Below are positions 25,302 through 37,014 of a DNA stretch of 64,000 nucleotides, one piece after another. A model generated the notes under the pieces. The model was not told the origin of the DNA. It saw only the letters and a program-made list of their open reading frames with translations, and searched no databases. The position numbers and the translations under genes were made by a program. How positions within the stretch are numbered: the first letter of the stretch is position 1; every line of letters starts with the position of its first letter. This DNA comes from Saxidomus purpurata (lineage: Eukaryota > Mollusca > Bivalvia > Venerida > Veneridae), in contig JAFMSR010000008.1 in NCBI GenBank assembly GCA_022818135.1, positions 11,627,399 to 11,691,398 on the forward strand, in the 5' to 3' direction.

Positions 25302-25820
25302 CATATAATAGTGTAGCGGCGCCGTAAAAACAGAATTTTCAATCGATTTTTGTAAATTCCTACGTATATTTTTACTTCTATAATTGATTCTAGCCTTTAG
25401 TTTTATTGCAGGCCGTAGCAGCGGCCCGCTATATTTAATACGTGGTGAGTAAAAGATGCATGGAGACTTAAACACTAGATCGAATATATGCGTCTCTCTT
25501 CATTGAAAAATTGAGGTACATCTGAGATGAAAACTGTGGACACAGTCTATTGTTTTGGAAAAGCAAGAGTTGTCGTGTGTAATTGAGTTGTCGTTCGTTT
25601 CATAGAGAGCGCAATTGACGCTGATAACAATAGAGAAAAGCGATTTTCACGTTTCAGGCGAAATCTACGCTGAGAAAAATGGAATACGATTGCTTTTCCA
25701 CTTACACAGCCTTTGACATTATAGAAACGAAGTGCAGTCGACTGAATATTCTTCGATTGTCTTTTTTGAATATATATAATACATGTATTATCTTTTCTCA
25801 TTTTTCCCCATCGCTTATCA
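25302..25820. other. Unassigned intergenic sequence
   Basis: Nothing recognised. Confidence 0.45.
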
Positions 25821-26325
25821 GACTGTCACCGTGGTGTAATTGGTAGAGACGTTAGCTCATGTACGTTGTATAAGTGTACTTTTACGAATCTACGAGTTCG
25901 AATCCCACTCTCGCCCACGTTTTTTTTACTTTTTTTCTGCTGTTTTAATCATCATTTTAAACTTTTTAACCATTTAAGAATATTTTACGGCAAATAATCA
26001 TAAAAATCTTCATTCATGTCAAATTAATAAGGATAATGGTAATGAACAATTGAGCCAGGAACGGTTTATAGAGCATTCCTGGGCATACTGTATAACACTT
26101 ATTTGATTACAGTAAAATTTCGATACTTCAGGTCAGTCAGTAGGTGTGGTGTCGTGTCAGGTTTGGCTTGTTCAACCAGAATTGGATTCCTCGAGTTCTT
26201 TTGGGGCCATGCCTCAATATCAACCATCACCACCAATTTCCAAAATATTTACATAGCATTATTGTTTGTTGGCCCGCTGTGATACTTTGTATCACAGTTT
26301 TTCTTGTATTTATGTATTACTATTT
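25821..26325 (+). mobile_element. Composite SINE-like element copy A, tRNA-like head plus about 400-bp body
   Basis: The tRNA-like head has A box TGGTGTAATTGG (25832-25843) and B box GAGTTCGAATCCC (25894-25906), with an unusually long A-B gap. The body matches 41391-41845 through 'caaataatcataaaaatctt', 'tcgatact(t/a)caggtcagtcagtag', 'ttggggccatgcct' and 'ggcccgctgtgatactttg'. No coding frame is conserved between the copies. Confidence 0.75.
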
Positions 26326-26353
26326 GAACGGCAACTCTGAGCGAGCAGCTTTA

Positions 26354-26533
26354 AAGGGGCACTCCCTACATCTAGCAGATTTTATTCTCCAAACAGAAAT
26401 TATGTGTTCAATGAATGTAAAAAGATAAAAAAATACTATTTTTAAGGGGCACTACCTACATCAAGCATATTATATTCTCGAAACACATATTATGTGTTCA
26501 ATGAACGTAGAATGATAAATAAATACAATTTCA
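26354..26533 (+). repeat. 90-bp tandem duplication, two diverged copies
   Basis: Two units start AAGGGGCACT(C/A)CCTACATC and contain 'attatgtgttcaatgaa(t/c)gta'. The first 20 bases resemble the arms of the inverted repeat at 34586-34699. Confidence 0.8.
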
Positions 26534-26591
26534 AAGAAGAACCTAGGGCGAAAAATGCCTCATTTTACCAAAATTAATCAATATAGAGGCG

Positions 26592-27188
26592 TGTTGAACC
26601 GTATTTGTCCCGGAATGTATATATCACACGAGAGAAAAAATTCGACCGCATATGTCACACGTGTGATATATTCGGTCGAAAATAGTCTTCGCGTGAAACG
26701 TATATGGCACATATTATGTATACGTTTGACTTCGAATTTTATAGGAACACGAAAACGAATATCTCACATGCAGAAAAAGGCAAATAAAAACGAAATGTAA
26801 CGATGTTTGGGAGGCATCCATATAGGTACATACATGTATATAGGTGTAATCTGGAGAGCCGAAATGCAATGACATGGTTTTCCAAGAAAGTCCAAGGTAA
26901 ACGACATGCGATCAACACTTATTGGAACTTAAACACAGAGTAAACTTGATATATCTGCATGGCCGGCTCCTGTGGATCGGTTCCGATCCTCTTCCTGGAA
27001 TGACTTAAGCAAAAGTATAATTTGTACTTTCATGCACTTTAATATCACAACCTATGAGACATATACGTTTCGGTGTAAACTGTCAAAAATGACCAAACGA
27101 ATATGTCACATTAAACACGTGTTATATTTACGGTCGAATATATCACACACGTGTGATATATACGTTCCGGGACATATACGGTTCAACA
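26592..27188. mobile_element. 597-bp TIR element with 6-bp target duplication
   Basis: The ends are inverted: TGTTGAACCGTATTTGTCCC on the left, and the complement of TGTTGAACCGTATATGTCCC on the right, continuing CGGAAYGTATATATCACACG for about 40 bp. It is flanked by GAGGCG at 26586-26591 and 27189-27194. The interior holds TCACACGTGTGA palindromes and no coding capacity, so it is non-autonomous. A truncated relative lies at 11486. Confidence 0.88.
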
Positions 27189-27445
27189 GAGGCGTTCTGT
27201 AATAATCGCATCCACCCATTAATTGTACAACAACAAGTCTACATAGATTGTTGAATGGTTTTCGGTACTGCAGCATATATTTAACAACTGACTTTATCTC
27301 TAATGAATGGGAATGCAAAGCAAAAACTTTTAGGTTAAGTTTTCAATTCTTCCAAATATTTTATTATTTATGTTTTGGAGGTTATTTAGTTTGATATCAG
27401 TTATAGGGTATGTCCCTTTAAAAATACTCTATCATTTACGAATTT

Positions 27446-27990
27446 AAATGGAACGCCATAACCGTCTTAATATGTTTACCTGTTTACTTGTACGCGGTAG
27501 ATATTTCATTATATGCGGTGCATATTGTATTATATGCAATATATGTCTTTATATGTGGTAGATATTTCATTATATGTGGTAGAAATTTCATTATGTGTTG
27601 TACTCTTTCCTTTATAAACTGTACTTTATTTGTTATATGTAGTACACCTCTTCTTATATGTGGTGGTACTGTCTTTATATGCAGTGCATTCGAATAAGTG
27701 TGAGGTACGAAGACCAATATATGCAGTAGATTTGTCAGTGTACATATAGTAGATACAACGTTATTCGTAGTGCTTTTAACATAATATGATGTGCAAACTT
27801 AAATATATGTGGTAGTCACTGTGTCTATTATGTATGGTGCTTTTTTCCTTATATGCAGTGCAAATTACATTATATATCTTACTTTCGTTTATATACAATG
27901 TAGACCTCACATTATATGCTGCACATGCGATTTCCTAATATTCTGTGCTTCCAGCATTATATGCGGCAGTATTTTCTTTATATATTTTCT
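27446..27990. mobile_element. GGAACGCCAT-TIR element copy 2 (left end plus core)
   Basis: The left end AATGGAACGCCATAACCGTC is followed by an array of TATATGCGGTAGATATTTC-type units, as in 15788 and 34714. The right terminal word is not found before the retrotransposon remnant begins at about 28040. Confidence 0.65.
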
Positions 27991-28199
27991 CCATATTTTT
28001 CTCTGTAGAACTTATTCCGATGAGAGTAATTATTTTTAAAGTAATGATACACCTTTACATAAGAATCGAAAACCGACGTCTGGTATTATTACGTCAAACA
28101 ATGATGAACCTAAATCTTCTGATGAAAACGGTCATTGTAAACGGATAAAATCAGATTCAATTTCGTTTTCATATAATAAAAAGGTATACACATAGCTAG

Positions 28200-29013
28200 T
28201 TTAAATGTACAACATATATAACCTAAATTGGGTGAAACCAAATATTATCTTTCCTTGAAACACACAACCGACATTTTAGGTCTGTGTGAAACATTTTTAA
28301 ACGATACTGTTGAGGATGCATTTTTGAGTGTAGCAAATTTCAAAATTGAGCGTAAAGATCGAAAAAACAAGAAAGGTGGCGGCATCATAGTTTGTATCAG
28401 TGATAAATATCATTACAAGCGCCGGTATGACTTAGAACACGAAAATGTTGAATCTGTTTGTATAGAAATATCAATTCCTAACACTAAGTCTTTTCTGTTA
28501 CAATATGTATATCGCTCACCTGATACAAAATAACTATGGATATACACCTTTGAATCAATATTAGATTAAATGGATTTATTTAATTGTGAAATGTATATTT
28601 TAGGAGATTTTAATATAAACTGTTCACAAAACAATGGCGGAACTATAAATAATTCAAAATGGAATTATTTAGTAACAAAATTCGGTTTCCAAACCAACAC
28701 GGATAGGTAAAACTTAGACCATATTTATACAAACACAGTAGACAATGTGAAAGAAATTATAATACCTGGTTACAGCTTAAGCGATCATTTTCTTGTTTGT
28801 TTCACGCGTTCATTAAAACCAGTAAATAAAATATTTGGTGTACATCAAACAATTACATATAGATGTTTTAAGAAATTCGATGAGATAGCTTTTCAGACAG
28901 ACTTATTGAAAGCAAACTTAAATCAAGTCGAAATTTGCAAGAGTCCAAATGATTCACTAACATCACTACAAAATATTAGATACAGTTTTGTCTTTAGAAG
29001 CATGCACCAATAA
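28200..29013 (+). pseudogene. Endonuclease (APE-type) domain of retrotransposon A, broken
   Basis: Diagnostic endonuclease blocks occur in order: GLCETFLND (catalytic Glu block), KKGGGIIV, LGDFNINC (Asp/Asn block, about 28600) and SDHFLVCF (Asp-His block, about 28780). The frame is interrupted by stops at 28531 and near 28708 and by frame changes before the GDFN block. The nicking endonuclease would have opened target DNA for reverse transcription. Overall the pieces are too broken to make a protein. Confidence 0.85.
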
Positions 29014-29489
29014 AAGAAAAGCGCGTTTTAATTTTTTATGCAGTTCCCAACCCCCCCTGGTTTGATGAAGAAATAAAAGAAGCTATAAATCAAAGAAATA
29101 AATTGAAGGAAAATAAATGCTTTGATCAATACAAAATAGTTCGTAACCAAATTTCACCAATGATTAGAAGAAAGAAAAAAAACAATTATACAATAAGGCG
29201 GAAAATAAAATGTCCCCTAGTTATATGTGGAATGTTTTAAAAACATAACAAATGTTAGTAACATCCACAACAGTGTTTTACCATGTTAATATTTCATATA
29301 ATGGGAAACCAACAGATGATAAATCTGATATATTTGAATGCTTTAAATAAACCTTTCTGTAACATTTCAAGTTAAATACAAAAAACTCCATTTGATGCAC
29401 AGTATTTCTCAAAACTGAAATATATATTTAAAGTAAAATTTAAAAAATCTTATTTTTCAATTAAGCACATAACTGTTTTTGAAGTCAAA

Positions 29490-30765
29490 AAATAGTAAAA
29501 ACTTTGAATTTAAATAAATCTGCAGGATTACATGGCATAGGCCCAAAACTAATGTAATTTTTGTCGTTTTAATTGACGAATTAGACTAAAATTTATTTCC
29601 CTTGGTTCATAAGCTCCGATAGGTGTGGCAGTTTGGAAACTCACGAAGTTTTCGTGCATTATAAAGTAGCGCGTAATTGCCATTCAGCCTTGCGTACAGC
29701 GGACATAAGACGTTTATTTTATAAATAAAGTTTTTAAGGCTCTGCTACCTGTTTTTCATAATTATGAAAAGTATTGAATATGTTCATATTGTTATATGAT
29801 CACATTGTAAATGAGTTACATATGTATGTTTGATATTGAAGTATTCATAAGACACTTTTGGTGATGCATAATTGTAAGGTACATTGTATATTGAAGTATA
29901 TTTACATGTTAAGGGGTTTTGTGCTGAAATAAACAGTCGGTCTGTCGGTACCTATACGGCTTATACCAAAAAATACTTTGTGGTTTTTTGTTTGTTTTCC
30001 TGTGTAAGCTATCGGAGGTGTTGTTCATAAGGGAACTGAAATACTGTGGGGACCACATCATATCACCTATTACATTCATAATCAAGCAATGCATAGATCA
30101 ATGTATTTTCCCTGATTCACTTAGAGAAGCATGTATTGTTTCCATATTCAAAGGGGTGGGGCTGGGGGGGGGGGTGATAAAAACGATCTTAATAACTACA
30201 GGCCTATCTCCATATTACCAACTATCTCAAAAATATTTGAAAGACATATTGCTACACAAATTCTAAAAAAAATGAAGGTTGCCGGAACGTTAATACGAAA
30301 ATGATGAAATTAAAACGTTGTTATAATAATGTGTTGTTGTTGAATTTTCCATTTTTACACAAATTCAGAAATACATATAATTTTATTCATGAAAATCAAT
30401 CTGGTTTCCGCCAAAACTATTATTTCTTTCAAACAGCTCCTTCTTTACATCAATGACTTAACTTTGATCGTCTCGGAGATTAAAGCAGATCTATACGCAG
30501 ACGACTCAACACTATATACAAGCGGTTATGGTCTGAAAACAAATCAAAGTACTTTGCAAGAGAATGTTGTTTCTATACAAAGCTGGTGTTTGAAAAATAA
30601 TATGGCACTTAATCCCGTTAAAACTAAATGTATGGTTATTTCTTCCTGTTCCAAACAAAAGTTGCTAAACTATCAAGTCCCTAAATTACACCTTACAATT
30701 GAAAGGCCAGTAATGTACAAATTTAATTTTTTACGTGTTGGGACTTTTTTATCAAGTTAACACAT
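29490..30765 (+). pseudogene. Reverse transcriptase domain of retrotransposon A, split and deleted
   Basis: The start NKSAGLHGIGPKL (to 29552) resumes after a nested insertion as CGDHIISPITFI (30036 onward). After a G-run at 30158-30173 comes NNYRPISILPTISKIFERHI (about 30195-30255). ENQSGFRQN (about 30391) runs almost directly into LLYINDL, while element B has about 90 residues between the same landmarks. Motifs A and B are therefore gone. Motif C YADDST (about 30500) is intact. Confidence 0.87.
29597..30035. mobile_element. TIR element nested in retrotransposon A
   Basis: This stretch interrupts the reverse transcriptase reading exactly between GPKLM and KYCGDH codons. The ends carry inverted TTCCCTT and CTCCGATAG words, separated by 9 bases on the left and 10 on the right (left 29597-29621, right about 30010-30035). 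It is about 440-480 bp in total and non-coding. The exact insertion border is uncertain by about 40 bp on the left. Confidence 0.7.
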
Positions 30766-31400
30766 AATTTAACCCCAAAACTCTACTTTTGTATATAAAA
30801 TTCTATTTTCGTAAAAATAGCTATTTGTAGATTTCAGCGACTCCGGTAAAACAATGCCTCCGCGATGTTGAATTTGGATACTTTTTCAATATAACCAATA
30901 GCTAAATTCTTGTTCGTAACTGAAATTTAACATGTACTTTATAAATAAATATATCAAAGATTTTATACATTCAAATATCAACATGATATAGATAATTTCA
31001 CGCTAAAGTTTAACAATAAAGGGCGGTAACTAAGACAAAGACCTTTGTGTAAAGTGTTCGCGCTAAAAATCTGCCGCTAGGTGTCTCTAGTGATTGCATT
31101 TCCACCAACTTGAAATTGTTCTCGTTTTTATTAAGCTTAAAAATCAACAGCGCTATAGGTTTGAATCCTATAAATACGGACTCTACTGTTTTCTGTATAA
31201 AATAGCTTAAATACAGCTTCTTTTTGTCATGAATTTCAGTCTTTCACGTCTTGCAAAGTTATCCTTATTTTGATGATCTATCTTTATACAAACAAAAAAT
31301 AGCGAAAAAAAAACAGCCTGTTTACCATGATGCAAGAAAGTACTGGTCAATTGACTGGAACATATTCTGTAAACAACATATTCTGTCAGTAGAAACGCAA
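30766..31400. other. Unassigned intergenic sequence
   Basis: Nothing recognised. Confidence 0.5.
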
Positions 31401-31408
31401 GAATAACC

Positions 31409-32038
31409 CATAGGAGCTCGAGGTCGGGATTATGCTTTTCCGGCTTTGTTTTGTCTTTTTACATTTATTTAAGAACCAAGCTAACAAAATATGATCTTAT
31501 TTTCCCCGAATCTTAACTTTCATATTTTACCGCTGAAGTACCCGGTAGTCTGAAAAAAGAAAAGGAGTGACACACGCCATGTTATCCAACACAAACTGCT
31601 AAGAGTTACGTCCCTCAAAAGCTGGTTCTCCGTCTACCAATGTGACGCAACATGGAACCGGAACCTATACATGTAAACATAGTGTGGTGGCAATTTCAAA
31701 AACTGGCGGAACAGTTTATTTTTGTTGAATGTAGCAGTCATGGACTATTATCTTGCCATACCATTTGAACAAACTGAGCACACTGTCCATGAGTGTTGCA
31801 GAAAAAATAAAATAAAATAATTTAAAAAAAAGGGACGCCACTCTTAGCAGTTTGTGTTGGATAACATGGCGGATGGCACTCCTTTTCTTTATTCACTCTA
31901 CTGGGTACTTCAGCGGTAAAATATGAAAGTTAAGATCCGGGGAAAATAAGATCATATTTTGTTAGCTTGGTTCTTAAATAAATGTAAAATAACAAAACAT
32001 AGCCGGAAAAAGCATAATCCCGACCTCGAGCTCCTATG
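31409..32038. mobile_element. 630-bp long-TIR element with 8-bp target duplication (hAT-like by duplication length)
   Basis: The arms, 31409 to about 31613 and about 31836 to 32038, are about 205 bp and roughly 93% identical as reverse complements, opening CATAGGAGCTCGAGGTCGGG. It is flanked by perfect GAATAACC at 31401-31408 and 32039-32046. An 8-bp duplication fits hAT-type transposases, though the CATAGG terminus is not the usual CAGNG. The interior is about 220 bp and non-coding. Confidence 0.9.
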
Positions 32039-32046
32039 GAATAACC

Positions 32047-34085
32047 CGAGTCACTTTCGTTTTAGCTGACACTTCAGATTTGGTCATAGAAACCTGTAAT
32101 ATGGATTAAAATTACATGCAGTGGGTCTTTTTAACAACTGAACATCAACAAAACACAATCTGCTATGAAAATGGCGCTTAAACACGGAGGAAATGGCAAT
32201 ATATCTTAATAGGGACTACGTTTGAGTGGACCGCGAAGGAACACTGCGTATTTAGGTTTCATACGTACCTATACGAACAATTAAAGGTTTTCATAATCAT
32301 TCTTTGACGATTTAGTTATCAAATACAAGTATTCTTGCCAAGTTTCAGATGGTTTAAATGCTTACTTTTGAAAATATGACCCTTCTAAGGAGGTCATGCA
32401 TACACAAGAAATTCGAGCACACAGACGTGGAAAGGTTAATGTATTGAAGAGTCAGATTGCATGTGAATGATTGCTCTTGTCATTTTTAGCACTACAGACG
32501 AATTAGACAAAATACCAAGGTTTTTCGCTACACAACGTTGCCCGGGTGGCAATATATAGTATAGCCTTATCACCTTAAAATCTCTCTTACCTATAGTTAG
32601 TTACACCTACTATATAGCAGTCGTGACTTTCATGCCAGATTTATTACTTGACTTGCGCTACGTCTCGTTTATGCTCTCGGATTCAATTTTGCAACGCGCT
32701 CTAGAGAAGCCGGACGTAGGCCTACGACCGCTTTATGCACTCAGTCACCGGGTATAGTTCACGATGCAAGGATTTATATCAAGTTAGCGAAAATTTGGAA
32801 GTTTTACGACATTACTGGATAATAATCAAACTTGATGTACGATTACTGTATGATGTACCGTGTGCTTTTGGGGACGAGGCAGTAGTGGTCACTTCCGATA
32901 CTCCAAGTGTCTACTTAAATGAAAGTGTAATTCGAGATGAATAGTAAAAACAACACCAAATTTCAAGGATTAATTTAAAAGTATTACAAAACATGCGACC
33001 ACACCCATGTTTTATCCATATACAAATGTATAGTGTTATTGTAATTACTCAGTTAAACTTGACTATATTTAAACCATCCTACAAGGATCTATTGGAACTT
33101 AAAGCTTGCTTTTGACAAATGTCTCGAAAAACTTGTGGCCAAGGAAGGGTCCGTTACTTATCATCCATTGGTCAACTGATTGATTTGGTTGGTTTATTGC
33201 TTTAAGTATTCACTGGCCAATCAGATGCCTAAAGGTACCTTCCTGAGTCGAGGGACGTTTCTGAATATAGCCGTTATTGTCATGTGTAATGAGAATCATG
33301 ATGCCTATCTAGGACTGATGTAACTCTAAATAAGTCACTGGTTATAATGTAAAACCTCTATATAGTTATCTTTAGGAAAAACTGCATAAATATATATACC
33401 CGGTAAACAACACGCGCAATTACCCTCTATTGTCGTTTTCATGGAAGAAAAGAGAAGTACATTTTTTTGCTAAAAGAGCAATATAATCTTGCAACTATCA
33501 GCAAAACATTTTACTGGCAGAGCTTACAAAATCTATTTCTATATGACATAAATTCAAGAACAAAATGACTTACACTATTTTCTCATACAAGTAATATCAT
33601 TTTAAACATTTTACAGCCTTTATCACTTGGCATAACTGCAAATAAACACGAAACCCGCATAGAAAAATGTTCTATAAATGTCTTTCCACTCATAACATAC
33701 TTTAAACATTTATTAAACCAATAATGCGAAATTTTCAATTACATCCGAATTTTCAAATCGCAATGCATACTTGTTGACATGAATGCGCTAACGATTTTTC
33801 TTTCTTTTACAACAATAAATTACGTTGTGTTTGTTCTATTTCCTGTTTGCACGGCCTTTTTTGGGGTACACATCTAAAAGTGTATCCGTTCAAGCTGCGC
33901 CGAATCAGCAAATAGTCGACTGTGCTTGAAAGCAACAAGTAGAGTTGTACCGATAACTTACTTGCACATGTGGTCTACGAAGTTTGCTTGGAGATCGTAC
34001 ATCGACACTTTAGCTGCATTAATTTTCTTCATGCTGTATATTCACATCGGAGTTAGGCATTATAATAATTATCTGCAGTAAAAAA
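32047..34085. other. Unassigned intergenic sequence
   Basis: About 2 kb without a supported gene, RNA or repeat. Confidence 0.5.
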
Positions 34086-34089
34086 ATGT

Positions 34090-34260
34090 ATAACTAAATC
34101 GGGGTTCGACATTCAAAAATGTAGATCTAGATCGGTGTTCGGCAGTTGATCTACATTCAATAGTGCAGAACTAAATCGTAGTGCGACATCAGACATGCAT
34201 TCAAAAAGAAGTTCGACTTCAGATCTGCATTGAAACATGCAGATGTAGATCAGAGTGCGT
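34090..34260 (+). repeat. Degenerate tandem repeat, about 45-55-bp unit
   Basis: Three to four units vary 'aaatgtagatctagatcgg' and 'gttcgacattcaaaaa' (GTTCGACATTC, GTTCGGCAGTT, GTGCGACATCA, GTTCGACTTCA). Confidence 0.6.
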
Positions 34261-34585
34261 CTCTAATAGAATTAAAACTAATCCCGCATCGCAAAATTAG
34301 ATACTCGCTAAAAAAACCGACACACGTTACTTAAATAACAGCAACCCTTTCAATAATGCAATCAAAGCAATCAAAGTGCTCTTTTATGATTTCTGAGTAT
34401 TTAAGAGTACGGTCCGAATCGACTTTGTGACTAAAAACCCGTTCACTCGTTATTTTACTACAAGCCTCAAAGAACACACAAGGCCGAACGGTTTTATAGC
34501 ATGTATGGAACTCTAGTTTCTAGTCTCAAAATCATTTAACATTTCAAAATCTGTATATTCATCAAATTTGTGGAATTGTTTTCTT

Positions 34586-34699
34586 TGACATCAGTTGTAG
34601 GGAGTGTCTATTTAAACAATTTTTAACCTGACATGTACTTTCCAAGATATTGCATACATAAATTACTTAAAGTGACACTCCCTACAACTGATGTCAAAC
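34586..34699. repeat. Perfect 25-bp inverted repeat with 64-bp loop
   Basis: TTTGACATCAGTTGTAGGGA plus GTGTC at 34586-34610 is exactly complementary to 34675-34699. It lies 15 bp left of the GGAACGCCAT element copy 3. A diverged single arm (GATATCAGTTATAGGGTATG) lies at a similar place left of copy 2 (about 27395). Confidence 0.9.
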
Positions 34700-34713
34700 T
34701 AAAATTACTAAAG

Positions 34714-35106
34714 TTATGGAACGCCATGGCCGTCTTATTATAATTTGTTTGCTCGTATGCGGTAGATATTTCATTATATGCAGTAGATCTTTTATAATAT
34801 GCAGTAGATATTTAATTATAATTATGTGGTAGATATTTAATTATGTGTGATGCTAGTTACTTTATATGCTGTACTTTATTTGTTCTATGTAGTACAACTC
34901 TTCTTATATGTGGTGATACTGTCTTTATATGCACTTGCATTCGAATTTGTGTGCGGTACAAATACCAATATATACAGTAAGTTTGTTATTGTGTGTTCAA
35001 ATGTAGTGGATTCAACGTTATACGTTATACGTGGTGCTTTTTACGTTATATGATGTGCAAACTTAAATATGTGGTAGTCACTGTGTCAATTATGTGTGGT
35101 GCTTTG
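34714..35106. mobile_element. GGAACGCCAT-TIR element copy 3 (left end plus core; may extend to 37778)
   Basis: It starts TTATGGAACGCCATGGCCGT and continues with TATATGCAGTAGATA-type units colinear with copies 1 and 2 to the GTGTGGTGCTTT phrase at 35106. An exact inverted terminal word, TGGCGTTCCATAA, sits at 37766-37778, so the element could span 3.07 kb with later insertions inside. Confidence 0.65.
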
Positions 35107-36295
35107 TAGGACCACATACGTAACAGATCGCATTTGTAACATATTTCGTACGTATGCGATCGCATTCGTAACAGGTAAAATGTGTTACGAATGTGTTACG
35201 AATGTGTTTGTCCAACATGGGGGTTGACATGACAAGCACATATGTATCATGCTGAGTTTTATACTGCAAATGTTCAGTCAGTTGGTTTTCATCGCAACAT
35301 CATTAAATGACTGCAATAAGCACCATCACAAGTAAGCGTCGTCGTCGTAAAAACCGCCGTCATAAAATTATTTGAGCCGCATCATGAGAAAATGGGCTTT
35401 CGGGAATATTCGAGGTTTTGTGACTAGAGTGCGCATCCGCACAGTCTGATCAGGGCACGCACCGTTCACTGTTATTTCAAAAAAGGCTTATTCTACCAGA
35501 ATTATTCAGATGCATAAATGCACAGGTCAGCCTAGTATACACTTTCCGGAAATTCACGAAAATGTCTTCTCCCAATTTTCCTGTGACGTGGCTCAATTTT
35601 TATTATCATTTCTGCATCCACTGCCACTACCACTATAATATGATTAAAACTTCATCTACTTCTACTGTTACCTCGACTATCTAAAATGAAGACCAACATG
35701 CTCAGGTCACTTGTTCAAACCCGGTGGCGACATACATTTGTAGCTATCTTTCGTCATCCAGAGCTGTTTCAAGTTGGGTGAAAACAGGAAAATGCCATGT
35801 CCTGGGACAAATTATATACAACTTGTCACTGACAATTTGAATATTTCCGAACAATACCGATTATTGCCGAATTGAAACGAATCTGGATGTGTAAATAAGT
35901 AATTTTAGTGCACTGAGACCGTTGAAATGCAAAAACAGAAAGTTTCCGTTGACTGAATTTCGCTTATCAGGTAAGTGAGTATTTTATGGTATTAAACATT
36001 TTATGTATAATATATGTCTAAATCTTTGGACTAAACCCTTTGCGAGCAGGTATATTAAAAGAAACATATGTGTAAATTAAGAATTCGTGTGACACTTCGA
36101 AAAGTGAGAAAAGTCAGTCCTGAATTGAGCATATGAAGACAATAGAGCCTCCAATTATTATGATGTTGTGCATATGCTATACAGTAGTTTGAAAGTCATG
36201 AGACAAGATACATAGAAAGACATCGCATATGCTCTTTTTTCATTTGGATATTATTTTGAAATTATTTTGCCAAATAAATAAAAGATGATAAAACG
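35107..36295. other. Unassigned sequence with a short GTTACGAATGT repetition
   Basis: 35110-35205 repeats GTAACA/GTTACGAATGTG and contains CGTACGTATGCGATCGCA. The remainder is plain. Confidence 0.45.
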
Positions 36296-36690
36296 TACTG
36301 TTCACTGCTACTGCTAACTTCCTAGTCATAAACGATTGGTAGGAAGGTAGCAGTAGCAGTGAGGAGGTACAAAACTATAAAGTGTGAAGTTGGCAGTAGC
36401 AGTGGCTCAGCAGTAGCAGTTTATTGCAACTGCTAAGCTACTTCTCAGCTACTACTAAGCTACTGCTACTGCCTTGCTACTGCTTCTGCTAAGCTACTGC
36501 TACTTCTAAGCTACTGCTACTGCTGAGCTACTGCTTCTGCCAACTTCACGTTTTGTAATTTTGTTACTGCTCACTGCTACTGTTCACTGCTACTGCTAAC
36601 TTCCTAGTCATTGGTAGGAAGCTAGTAGTAGCAGTGAACAGTTGCAGCGAACAGAAGCTTAGCAGTAGCAGTATGATAGTAGCTAAACAA
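36296..36690. repeat. Foldback minisatellite of AGCAGTAGCAGT / ACTGCTACTGCT units
   Basis: The left part uses both strands of the unit, the centre is (AAGCTACTGCTACTGCT)n, and the right part mirrors the left. The phrase 'actgctactgctaacttcctagtca' occurs near both ends, as do 'ttggtaggaag' phrases. GAAGTTGGCAGTAGCAGT (left) is complementary to CTTCTGCCAACTTCACG (right). Confidence 0.85.
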
Positions 36691-37014
36691 AACTGACATA
36701 GTGACAAAGCAAGATGAGTCGGTAATACTCTAAAATAATTTTCAAATTCAAAAGATGTTTTAAATGTTTTGTAACAAACATTTTCTTGAAGTTTGTAACG
36801 TTTCGTTCCGAGATTGCATATATTGATCCTTCAATCTCAATTTTACAATATTACGAAAGTACAAAAGGGAAGGGGCAGACTGATTTATCTAGTATTCAGC
36901 AAACCCAATCTGTTCTAAAGATTCTTTGACATATGAAATCCAAGGATTAACATACAAATTTTGCAGGTTGAGTTTGAACATTAACTTATACAGTATATTC
37001 TTGCTTACTGTTAA

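Larger units (their letters stand above)
28040..30765 (+). mobile_element. Dead CR1/jockey-like non-LTR retrotransposon A
   Basis: Remnants of a single endonuclease-reverse transcriptase open frame lie in order on the + strand: endonuclease pieces (28200-29010), linker (29020-29230), start of reverse transcriptase (29490-29552, 30036-30290) and its C-terminal part (30380-30760). Several stops and frameshifts separate them. A further element (29597-30035) splits the reverse transcriptase, and a deletion of about 90 codons removes motifs A and B. It closely resembles element B at 43890, for example NKSAGLHGIGPKL versus SKATGLDGLGPKL. No tail or target duplication was identified. Confidence 0.88.

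Noticed and set aside
25831..25918. Functional tRNA gene
   Set aside because: Has A and B boxes but the gap is too long, no cloverleaf closes, and it heads a repeat present twice.
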